Source of the DNA: GCA-2401735 sp051252095
GTDB taxonomy: Bacteria; Pseudomonadota; Gammaproteobacteria; Burkholderiales; Methylophilaceae
NCBI GenBank assembly: GCA_051252095.1
Contig: JBPOFK010000025.1
Coordinates: 1 to 23,281 of the forward strand
Direction: 5' to 3'
Length of the DNA: 23,281 nucleotides
Part shown: one piece after another, positions 7,207 to 14,406 of the stretch
How the letters are laid out: each line of letters begins with the position of its first letter
Numbering within the stretch: position 1 is the first letter of the stretch
Position numbers and translations under genes: made by a program
Notes under the pieces: generated by a model
Told to the model about the DNA's origin: nothing
Seen by the model: only the letters and a program-made list of their open reading frames with translations
The model's database searches: none

Positions 7207-8139
7207 ATGAGAATCGCAAATAACACCGCCGAACTCATCGGCAACACCCCATTAGTTAAATTAAACCGTGTCGCAGCTGGTATTGACGCTACGATAGCTT
7301 GCAAGCTGGAATACTTTAATGCAGCCAGCAGTGTGAAAGACCGGATTGCAGTATCAATCGTTGATGCAATGGAAGCTGCAGGCAAGATTAAAGATGATAC
7401 TGTTGTGTTAGAAGCAACCAGTGGCAATACAGGTATCGGTCTAGCCATGGTGTGCGCAGCGCGTGGAATTAAAAGCGCCTTTGTCATGCCTGAAACCATG
7501 AGCCGCGAGCGTAAGTTATTACTCAAAGCGTATGGGGCTGAATTATTTTTAACACCTGGCCCTGAGGGTATGGGTGGCGCGCTGGCGAAAATGAATGCAT
7601 TGGCCGCGAATGACTCACGGTATGTGATGGCGCAGCAATTTGAAAACCAAGCTAACCCTGACATACATCGCAAAACCACTGCGCAAGAGATTTGGCGTGA
7701 TACTGAAGGTAAAGTAGATATTTTTGTCTCTGGCATTGGCACTGGTGGCACTATTACAGGTGTCGGTGAAGTGTTAAAAGCACGTAACCCAGACATTCAG
7801 ATTATTGCTGTTGAGCCAGATGCGAGTCCTGTTTTGTCAGGTGGTGAAAAAGGACCCCACCCTTTGCAAGGTATTGGCGCTGGCTTTGTGCCTGCAATAT
7901 TGAATACTAAAATTTATGATGAGGTTGTACGCGTAAAGAACGATGATGCCATGAATACCGCTCGCCGCATGGCGAGTGATGATGGTCTACTAGTCGGCAT
8001 CTCTTCAGGTGCTGCTGTTTGGGCAGCGATGGAAGTGGCCAAACGGCCTGAGAATAAAGGCAAGCTGATTGTGGTGATTATTCCTTCGTTTGGTGAGCGT
8101 TACTTATCAACGCCTTTATATGGCGATCTTGAGGTTTAA
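7207..8139 (+). CDS. cysK: Cysteine synthase A (O-acetylserine sulfhydrylase)
   Basis: CysK makes cysteine from O-acetylserine and sulfide with pyridoxal phosphate. The 310-residue product shows the PLP lysine K44 in SSVKDR, the substrate loop TSGNTG at 71-76, the phosphate-binding GTGGT at 178-182, and GISSGAA near 264-270, whose serine touches the PLP ring nitrogen. GPHPLQGIGAGFVP (216-229) is typical of CysK rather than CysM, so I favour the A form, although either reaction is chemically similar. GGAGAGAG gives a good ribosome binding site. The gene lies 25 bases after glnS and converges on msrA with a gap of 20 bases, without a clear terminator hairpin. Confidence 0.94.
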   Translation: MRIANNTAELIGNTPLVKLNRVAAGIDATIACKLEYFNAASSVKDRIAVSIVDAMEAAGKIKDDTVVLEATSGNTGIGLAMVCAARGIKSAFVMPETMSRERKLLLKAYGAELFLTPGPEGMGGALAKMNALAANDSRYVMAQQFENQANPDIHRKTTAQEIWRDTEGKVDIFVSGIGTGGTITGVGEVLKARNPDIQIIAVEPDASPVLSGGEKGPHPLQGIGAGFVPAILNTKIYDEVVRVKNDDAMNTARRMASDDGLLVGISSGAAVWAAMEVAKRPENKGKLIVVIIPSFGERYLSTPLYGDLEV

Positions 8140-8159
8140 CTAAGCTTTACTTACTACCC

Positions 8160-8705
8160 TTAAACAGGGTCTTTGAGTAACTGTACGTATTTAGCGCGTA
8201 TCTTTGCCGCTTTGGGCGCAGCTACCGCCATACAGTAAGGATTGCTAGGGTTTTTAGCAAAATAATACTGATGATAGTCTTCTGCTGCATAAAAGGTACT
8301 TGCTCCATTTATCTGCGTTACGATAGGTGCACTATAAATAGCCGCTGCATTAAATGAAGCAATCATGGCTTCGGTTGCTTCTTTTTGTGTAGCATTTTGA
8401 CAAAAGATTGCGGAACGGTACTGTGTGCCAACGTCATTACCTTGACGATTGAGCGTTGTTGGATCATGCGAAACAAAAAATACTTCTAATAAAGTTTCGA
8501 AGCTCACGATTTCTTCATCAAACGTGATTCTCACCGCTTCTGCATGACCAGTATCACCATTGCAAATGGTTTTATAAGTGGGATTTTCAGTATGGCCGCC
8601 AATATAGCCAGATTCTACTTTTATCACGCCTTTCAGCTGGCTAAAAACAGGTTCTGTGCACCAGAAGCACCCCCCAGCAAAAATAGCGACTTGCTCATTA
8701 CTCAT
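8160..8705 (-). CDS. msrA: Peptide methionine sulfoxide reductase A
   Basis: MsrA reduces the S-form of methionine sulfoxide in proteins, repairing oxidative damage. The 181-residue protein carries the active-site GGCFWCTEPVF with catalytic cysteine 13, the GYIGGHTENPTYKTIC stretch that shapes the pocket, GHAEAVRITFD, and GTQYRSAIF. The C-terminal NPYC cysteine is likely a resolving cysteine regenerated by thioredoxin. There is no signal peptide, so the enzyme is cytoplasmic. AAGGATTAGT just before the ATG is a clear ribosome binding site. It is a single-gene unit, divergent from the exported protease across 148 bases and convergent with cysK. Confidence 0.96.
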   Translation of the reverse strand: MSNEQVAIFAGGCFWCTEPVFSQLKGVIKVESGYIGGHTENPTYKTICNGDTGHAEAVRITFDEEIVSFETLLEVFFVSHDPTTLNRQGNDVGTQYRSAIFCQNATQKEATEAMIASFNAAAIYSAPIVTQINGASTFYAAEDYHQYYFAKNPSNPYCMAVAAPKAAKIRAKYVQLLKDPV

Positions 8706-8853
8706 ACTAATCCTTTATTATTTATTACATGACACTTTGGTCTATAAAAAATTAAATCATTACAAACTTTAAGATGATTTGTATAGTCTGTTAGTCTGAC
8801 TTATTAGATAATAGTTTAAAAAATAAACACCCATTCCAACAAGAAAGTATTAC

Positions 8854-10224
8854 ATGAGATTTTTATTTTTAGTGCTTTTTTTCTTCAGCACTGCCCTAAC
8901 CAGCTTTATTGCAACCGCCATGCCTGTTGACAATATGGCACAAGATGCAAAGTTACCAGTGCCTTCGTCGCGCGCACAAACGCTATATAAATCTGCGCGC
9001 AATGACTTGCTACAAATCCGAGTACTGTTAAAAATTGGTCGCACACAATCTTCTGTTGGCTCAGGTTTTCTCATTGGAAACAGTGCTCTAGTCGTGACCA
9101 ACTATCATGTAGTTTCGCAAATTGTGATGCACCCTGAAAACTATATTGGCGAATTTGTTGATACCAATGGTGAGCGTGGCAATGTTACGTTGCTCGCTGT
9201 TGATGCGCTGCATGATTTAGCCGTGGTCAAAATAAGTCGCAATGGTACAGGTTACTTTAAAGTACCAGAAACGCTCCCTACGCTATCGCAAGGTCAGTAT
9301 TTATATTCACTAGGTAATCCACTTGATTTGGGGTTTGCCATCTCTGAAGGCGCTTATAACGGCATTATCCGCCGTGGTTTTTACGATCAATTGATGTTTA
9401 CAGGGCCTATCAATGCTGGCATGAGTGGCGGCCCTAATATTACCCAAGACGGTCAGGTGGCTGGCGTCAATGTATCCAAAAGACTAGATGGTGAGTTAGT
9501 GAGCTTTTTAGTACCAGTTAAGTATGTGCGTGATTTACTAAAAGAAGCAGCGCAGCGTGACCAACAGATGACAGAGCCAACAAAAATAGCAAGCGTCATA
9601 TTTAAAAAAGAGGTTGGTCAGCAGTTGCTCGCACATCAAAGCAGTATGCTGGACAATGTACTGGCTAAGCCACTTTCCTTAAAAACGCTTGGTGACTACC
9701 AAGTGCCTGTAAGAGAGTCTGACCAAATGCGCTGTTGGGGAAGCTCCAATGACAATAAAGATAGTCCATATGACTTCAGCAGTGTTAACTGCTCCATGGA
9801 GTCTGCTATCTTTGTTTCTAATCAATTACGTGTCGGTCAAATTAGTATTCGGCATGAATATATTAAAGCAACCAATATGGGTCGCTTGCGCTTTTCAGCG
9901 TTGCAAAGTAATTCGTTCAAAAATGAAGCATTTGGTAATGATAAAGACATTAATCGTACACCGCCAATGTGTAATGAGCATTTTGTGTCAAATAATCAAA
10001 TACCGATGCGAGCAGTTTTGTGTGTGAGAGCTTACCGTGAGTTTGATGGTTTATATGATTTTTCTCTTCTGACTGCCGCTACCGATGAAAGTCTCATCAG
10101 CTTGCAGAGCCGTCTAGATGCCACTGGTGTCAGCTATGAGAATGGACTGCGCCTAGCCAGCACATTCATCAAAGGGCTGGGGCGGATGCCAGAAGCTAAA
10201 GAAGAGAGTGAGGTGACAAAATGA
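8854..10224 (+). CDS. Exported trypsin-like serine protease, no PDZ domain
   Basis: This 456-residue protein begins with a signal peptide (MRFLFLVLFFFSTALTSF, cleavage near 22-23) and a chymotrypsin/HtrA-fold protease domain at about 50-230. The triad is visible: H85 in VVTNYHVV, D121 in ALHDLAVVKI, S191 in GPINAGMSGGPN. The serine motif is GMSGGP where HtrA proteases have GNSGGP. The typical HtrA strand YSLGNPLDLGFAISEG is present, but no PDZ domain follows. The remaining half (about 240-456) is unfamiliar and has four cysteines (294, 313, 373, 390), enough for two disulfides in the periplasm. AAGAAAG precedes the ATG. The end overlaps the FHA gene by 4 bases (ATGA), so both are made together. 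I infer a regulated periplasmic protease; the substrate is unknown. Confidence 0.86.
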   Translation: MRFLFLVLFFFSTALTSFIATAMPVDNMAQDAKLPVPSSRAQTLYKSARNDLLQIRVLLKIGRTQSSVGSGFLIGNSALVVTNYHVVSQIVMHPENYIGEFVDTNGERGNVTLLAVDALHDLAVVKISRNGTGYFKVPETLPTLSQGQYLYSLGNPLDLGFAISEGAYNGIIRRGFYDQLMFTGPINAGMSGGPNITQDGQVAGVNVSKRLDGELVSFLVPVKYVRDLLKEAAQRDQQMTEPTKIASVIFKKEVGQQLLAHQSSMLDNVLAKPLSLKTLGDYQVPVRESDQMRCWGSSNDNKDSPYDFSSVNCSMESAIFVSNQLRVGQISIRHEYIKATNMGRLRFSALQSNSFKNEAFGNDKDINRTPPMCNEHFVSNNQIPMRAVLCVRAYREFDGLYDFSLLTAATDESLISLQSRLDATGVSYENGLRLASTFIKGLGRMPEAKEESEVTK

Positions 10225-11210
10225 ATCAACAATCCATTAAAGCACCCTACTTCATTGAGCTATTAACACGCGATAAAAACTTAAAAGCACGTCATCGCTT
10301 TGAAGCACTGCCTATTCGTATTGGCCGCAGCTATGATAATGACCTAATCCTGGATGACCCATATATTGCAGCACACCATGCAATCATTGAAATGGCAGAG
10401 GATGGCGATTTACAAATCCGTGATTTAAATAGTGAAAATGGTTTGGTTGTTAACGGCAAAAAGCAAAGCCAGATTCCGCTGGGAAACCATATTATCCGCT
10501 TAGGCCATACTAACTTGCGCGCACGCCATGCAGGGTCTCAAGTGGCAAATGCATTACTTGACAAAGCTGCCCATCGTTGGGAAGGCTGGCCGCCTGCAAT
10601 AGCAGGCCTAGCATTGGTCTTTTTCTCAATCCTAGCCACCACTTGGCTGAACGCATCAGAGAGCTTTTCTTTTATCAGCGCAATGGCTGTCATCTCTTTA
10701 ATTTTATTTTTAATCTTAATGTGGTGTGGGGGGTGGGCTTTTGCAACACGTATGATTAGCGGTGGTAGCGCGCGTTTTGGTAGACACATCTTTATTGTTG
10801 GTTGTGCCATTATCCTAATTGATCTTTGGAATACGTTTAGCATTACCTTTGCATATGCTTTCTCATTCCCATTTTTAACTCGCTACGGTAGCTTGATGGG
10901 AGTCATTATTTTTGCTGGGATGGTCTTTTTTCATCTAATAACCATGAGCAGCCAACGCCCAAAACGGTTTATGCACACAAGCCTTATCATTGCCATTCTT
11001 GGTATTAGCTCAATTTTAATCAGCAACTATCAACGCAACGGCACTTTAGCAGACTCGCTCTATATGACCTATTTACTACCTCCTGCGCTTCGCATCAGTG
11101 GTGATATACCCGTTGACCGCTTTATTGCAGAAGCAAACAAGCTTAAATCAGAGTTAGAAGAAGCGCGTAAAGAGCCAGCAAATCCTAGTCGAGGCTTGTT
11201 TGGCATTTAA
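10221..11210 (+). CDS. FHA-domain polytopic membrane protein
   Basis: This 329-residue protein has an N-terminal FHA domain (about 12-100), which recognises phosphothreonine peptides. The key positions are seen: GRSYDN (35-40), DPYIAAHH with H53, and NSENGLVVNGK (70-80). A linker leads to about five hydrophobic segments (roughly 124-143, 151-169, 188-206, 222-241, 253-270) and a charged helical tail. With FHA in the cytoplasm, five helices would put the tail in the periplasm beside the upstream protease; this topology is inferred. The start overlaps the protease stop (ATGA), and the polymerase follows after 14 bases. No Ser/Thr kinase or phosphatase is in the window, so the phosphorylated partner must be elsewhere. 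It may carry a cytoplasmic phospho-signal to the protease. Confidence 0.9.
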   Translation: MNQQSIKAPYFIELLTRDKNLKARHRFEALPIRIGRSYDNDLILDDPYIAAHHAIIEMAEDGDLQIRDLNSENGLVVNGKKQSQIPLGNHIIRLGHTNLRARHAGSQVANALLDKAAHRWEGWPPAIAGLALVFFSILATTWLNASESFSFISAMAVISLILFLILMWCGGWAFATRMISGGSARFGRHIFIVGCAIILIDLWNTFSITFAYAFSFPFLTRYGSLMGVIIFAGMVFFHLITMSSQRPKRFMHTSLIIAILGISSILISNYQRNGTLADSLYMTYLLPPALRISGDIPVDRFIAEANKLKSELEEARKEPANPSRGLFGI

Positions 11211-11224
11211 TTACACCATTCTTT

Positions 11225-12454
11225 ATGTCTCTCAATGCCTTATATGTCGATTTCAATAGCTACTTTGCTTCAGTAGAGCAACAGCTAAACCCAAAACTGC
11301 GAGATGAACCTATTTGTGTATTGCCAACAATGGCGGAAACAACTTGCTGTATTGCAGCAAGTTATGCAGCAAAAGCTTTTGGCGTAAAAACAGGTATGAT
11401 GGTGCGTGAAGCACGTAAACTATGTAAAGACATCATTTTTGTCGAAGCCCGTCCACCACTTTATATTGCACATCACCATAAGCTGATAGCAATTGTTGAA
11501 AGCTGCACACATGTAGAAGAAGTAAGATCCATTGATGAAATGGTATGCAAACTCACTGGTAGCCAGCAGAATAAAGCCAATGCTTTAAAGTTAGCCGCGC
11601 TCATCAAACAGAAAATCGATCAGCAATATCCTTATATCAAATGTTCTATTGGCATTGGTCCAAATACTTTCATCTCTAAAGTGGCCTCTAACATGCAAAA
11701 ACCTGATGGCTGCGTTGTGATTGAGCAACATGAGATTCCAGAAAGACTACTCTCACTAGCGCTTCGCGACTTAAACGGTATTGGTCGTCAAATGGAAGCA
11801 AGACTAAGTCGCTATGGGATTACCACTGTTAAAGCATTATATGCTGCCAATAAAAATCAACTACGTACAGCTTGGGGCAGCATTGAAGGTGAGCGTATGT
11901 ATGATAAATTGCGCGGGCTGGAACCATATTATGTCAAGAATGCACGTAGTAGCTTGGGCCATAGTCACGTGCTCCCTCCAGAACAGCGAACAACGGCTGG
12001 CGCCAAAGCAGTCATGCACAGGCTATTACAAAAAGCGGCGATGCGTTTACGTAGCTATGAATTGCTTACCACCAGCATCAAGGTAAAGGTTAAATTTAGA
12101 CAGCACCCAAGCTTTAAAGGGGAAAGTGAAGTTTCAGCAACTGATGACACAATTACACTCACTGATTCACTGGAAACCTTGTGGAAACATTATCCATGCT
12201 ATGGTGACGACTCCCCCATCGCTGTCAGTATTGGTTTTTCAGGTCTTGTTCAAGCGCAAGAAGTCGCTCTGGATTTGTTTACGAAAAAGCCATCCGCAAA
12301 CCAAGCGCGTCTAAACAAAGCATTAGATCAACTCAATCTAAAGTATGGAAAAAACACAGTTTACTTGGGCGGTGCACATGCAGCGCTCAAAGATGCACCC
12401 ATGCGCATTGCGTTTAATCATATCCCGGATTTAGTTGTCGAAAATGATGATTAA
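11225..12454 (+). CDS. Y-family DNA polymerase, non-canonical (DinB/UmuC superfamily)
   Basis: This 409-residue translesion-type polymerase has the first catalytic aspartate D9 in YVDFNSYFASVEQ, with F14 at the steric-gate position, and the second catalytic pair D104-E105 in RSIDEM. Thumb-region helix-hairpin-helix sequence (LRDLNGIGRQMEARLSRYGI) follows at about 180-200, then a little-finger domain. It differs from ordinary DinB: the conserved SxDEAYLD is SIDEMVCKL, and the C-terminus lacks the usual DinB tail. ALDLF at 348-352 resembles the QL(S/D)LF clamp-binding motif of UmuC and ImuB. No UmuD, ImuA or DnaE2 gene is adjacent and no LexA box was seen upstream. No ribosome binding site precedes the ATG; translation may be coupled to the FHA gene 14 bases away. 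Function is inferred from the catalytic residues. Confidence 0.9.
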   Translation: MSLNALYVDFNSYFASVEQQLNPKLRDEPICVLPTMAETTCCIAASYAAKAFGVKTGMMVREARKLCKDIIFVEARPPLYIAHHHKLIAIVESCTHVEEVRSIDEMVCKLTGSQQNKANALKLAALIKQKIDQQYPYIKCSIGIGPNTFISKVASNMQKPDGCVVIEQHEIPERLLSLALRDLNGIGRQMEARLSRYGITTVKALYAANKNQLRTAWGSIEGERMYDKLRGLEPYYVKNARSSLGHSHVLPPEQRTTAGAKAVMHRLLQKAAMRLRSYELLTTSIKVKVKFRQHPSFKGESEVSATDDTITLTDSLETLWKHYPCYGDDSPIAVSIGFSGLVQAQEVALDLFTKKPSANQARLNKALDQLNLKYGKNTVYLGGAHAALKDAPMRIAFNHIPDLVVENDD

Positions 12455-12476
12455 TGGATTGAAAGTCCGAAAAGGC

Positions 12477-13739
12477 TCAGCTAAAAGCGATACTGACACT
12501 ATGTCCTTTTGATTGGTTGATATTTTTATAGGTCCAGCCAAGCTGATTAACAAGCTGTTGTGTAAGTTGCAAACCCAATCCAAAACCAAGATTGTTTTCT
12601 TTAGTTTCTGCACTTTTCTCAACATTTATAATTTCAACGTCACCTAATCTTTGGCGTATCACAACATCGCCTTCCCACGTATGTTGAAAAGCATTGCGAA
12701 TAAGGTTACCTAGTACGATCTTAGCAGCAATATCTGGTAATTTTATTTTGAATGCTTGCGTATCAATATCAATATTAACTGGCTTATCATTTAACAAATA
12801 TCGCATTTCTGCCACCAGCTCATTGAGTAGTTTATCTAACTCTATTTCTTTTTCAGGTAGCGGTTCTGGTGATTCTTTACTAAGCCATAGCAATGTTTCT
12901 GTTAGGTGCTGCATAGTTAAGCTTGCACGGTCAATACGATTAATCACTTCTTTTAGTTTTGCTTCATTTTTCTGACTTTTTGACTCTTGCAGCTTATTGA
13001 TAAGCTCAATATTATTGCGAATCACACTAATGGGTGTGCGTAACTCATGGCTCGTGTGTCTTAAAAATTTCTGTTCACGCTCAAGCCCATCATGCACAGT
13101 AGATAAACTACTACGTATTAAATCGGCCATTCTGTTTAACTCTGGATAATAAAAGTCTGGGGCTGGTTTTTTAAAATTTTCTGTGTCTAAAGAGCGCGTC
13201 CAATCTCCTAATGCATTAATAGGACGTGATACTAACCACAGTAACAATATGAGTACCAACGCTAGTGATAGAACACTGATCGCACTAATGGCAATTAATG
13301 TGTCCCGACTTTCTCTAATATTATTTCCAACCATTTCAGTAATCGATTCTCGGGGAAGACTTCGACTGATATAGACAGTTTTCCCGTGGTCATCGTAACG
13401 CATTGCAAAAACAATATTCTTTGGTGGCCCGCCTGAAGTAGCTCTTTCCACTTGCTTGATGAGTTTGCCCGACTCACTAGGTGCTTGTGCAAATGCATTT
13501 TGTACAGTGCCGGGTTGTTGTGTCCAATCACGACTAATCAGATACCCATAAAACTCCTTTTTTAATTCCGGCTGCTGTTGATATTGGCGTGCGAATTGTT
13601 CCATATGACTGGCAATCATATTATCCATACCAAGAATAAAATAGCTTCCTGATAGCTTTGTGTAGCCTATTACCAACACGATGCCTATGGATAGAAAAGC
13701 AATACTGACGAACCATTTTAGACTTATATTAAGTTTCAT
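12477..13739 (-). CDS. Sensor histidine kinase of the efflux operon
   Basis: From the ATG at 13739 the protein has 420 residues; it overlaps the response regulator by 11 bases, with GGGGTAAAG as ribosome binding site. An upstream in-frame start at 13763 is less likely. Two membrane helices (about 8-27 and 147-169) flank a periplasmic sensor of some 120 residues. A HAMP-like segment follows, then the H-box HTSHELRTP with phospho-acceptor H231, the N-box NLIRNAFQH (345-353) and GFGLGLQL (385-392). The DxGxG (G1) box expected between them is not recognisable: the sequence there is INVEKSAETKEN. Some kinases with a shortened ATP lid share the GFGLGL style, so activity is probable but not certain. 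It should phosphorylate the OmpR-type regulator encoded just before it. Confidence 0.92.
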   Translation of the reverse strand: MKLNISLKWFVSIAFLSIGIVLVIGYTKLSGSYFILGMDNMIASHMEQFARQYQQQPELKKEFYGYLISRDWTQQPGTVQNAFAQAPSESGKLIKQVERATSGGPPKNIVFAMRYDDHGKTVYISRSLPRESITEMVGNNIRESRDTLIAISAISVLSLALVLILLLWLVSRPINALGDWTRSLDTENFKKPAPDFYYPELNRMADLIRSSLSTVHDGLEREQKFLRHTSHELRTPISVIRNNIELINKLQESKSQKNEAKLKEVINRIDRASLTMQHLTETLLWLSKESPEPLPEKEIELDKLLNELVAEMRYLLNDKPVNIDIDTQAFKIKLPDIAAKIVLGNLIRNAFQHTWEGDVVIRQRLGDVEIINVEKSAETKENNLGFGLGLQLTQQLVNQLGWTYKNINQSKGHSVSIAFS

Positions 13740-14406
13740 CTTTACCCCGCAATACAAAACCATGTCCAGAAACAGTTTTTATTATTGAAGTTGGATATGG
13801 CGTATCAACAACTCTTCTTAAATTAAACATATGTACTTTTAGACTATTACTATCAGGCAACTCATCGCCCCACACTGCTTGCTCAAGCACTTGCTTTGAA
13901 ACGACATTTGGTGCATATCGCAATAAAGTTTCCAGTAAACGCCACGCTGTTGGTGAAAGTTTTAGGTTCTGAGTACCACGCTTCACTTTATGCTCGCTCA
14001 AGTTCATTTCCAAGTCTTCATAACGCAAGGTTTGCGCTTGTCCACTTCGACGACGAGCCAAGGCATTAATACGTACAATTAACTCTTTTAGTTCAAAGGG
14101 CTTCACTAGATAATCATCTGTACCAACCCGAAAACCGTCAATTTTGTCATCAAGTTGATCACGTGCAGTAATCATCAATACGGGCGTATCATTGCCATCT
14201 TGGCGCAATTGCTGACATACACTTAAGCCATCAAGCCGCGGTAAATTAAGATCCAACAAAACCACATCAAATCGATGCTGTTTGGCTAAGTTAAGGCCTG
14301 AAACACCATTGCTGGCATGATCACAACGCATACCATCTAGTTCTAGATATTCAATCATGGTTTTCGCCAAATCCAAGTCGTCTTCTATAATAAGCACATT
14401 TAGCAT
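13729..14406 (-). CDS. OmpR-family response regulator
   Basis: I place the start at the ATG at 14406 (MLNVLIIEDDLDLAKT), giving 225 residues; an in-frame extension to 14457 reads into the end of the pump gene. The receiver domain has acidic pocket E8-D9-D10, phospho-acceptor D52 in LLDLNLP, T80 and K102 in VKPF. A winged-helix DNA-binding domain follows at about 126-222 (LSPTAWRLLETLLRY, VSKQVLEQAVWG, VHMFNLRRVVD, IKTVSGHGFVL). The type is closest to the QseB/PmrA/CpxR branch by eye. It overlaps the RND gene by 7 bases and the kinase by 11, so the regulators are co-translated with the pump. A direct repeat with PmrA-box geometry in front of the operon is its likely target. Confidence 0.93.
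   Translation of the reverse strand: MLNVLIIEDDLDLAKTMIEYLELDGMRCDHASNGVSGLNLAKQHRFDVVLLDLNLPRLDGLSVCQQLRQDGNDTPVLMITARDQLDDKIDGFRVGTDDYLVKPFELKELIVRINALARRRSGQAQTLRYEDLEMNLSEHKVKRGTQNLKLSPTAWRLLETLLRYAPNVVSKQVLEQAVWGDELPDSNSLKVHMFNLRRVVDTPYPTSIIKTVSGHGFVLRGKDET

Noticed and set aside
7185..7796. 203-codon minus-strand frame inside cysK
   Set aside because: It is a shadow of the well-supported cysteine synthase gene; the translation is Ser/Pro/Ala-rich and has no family features.
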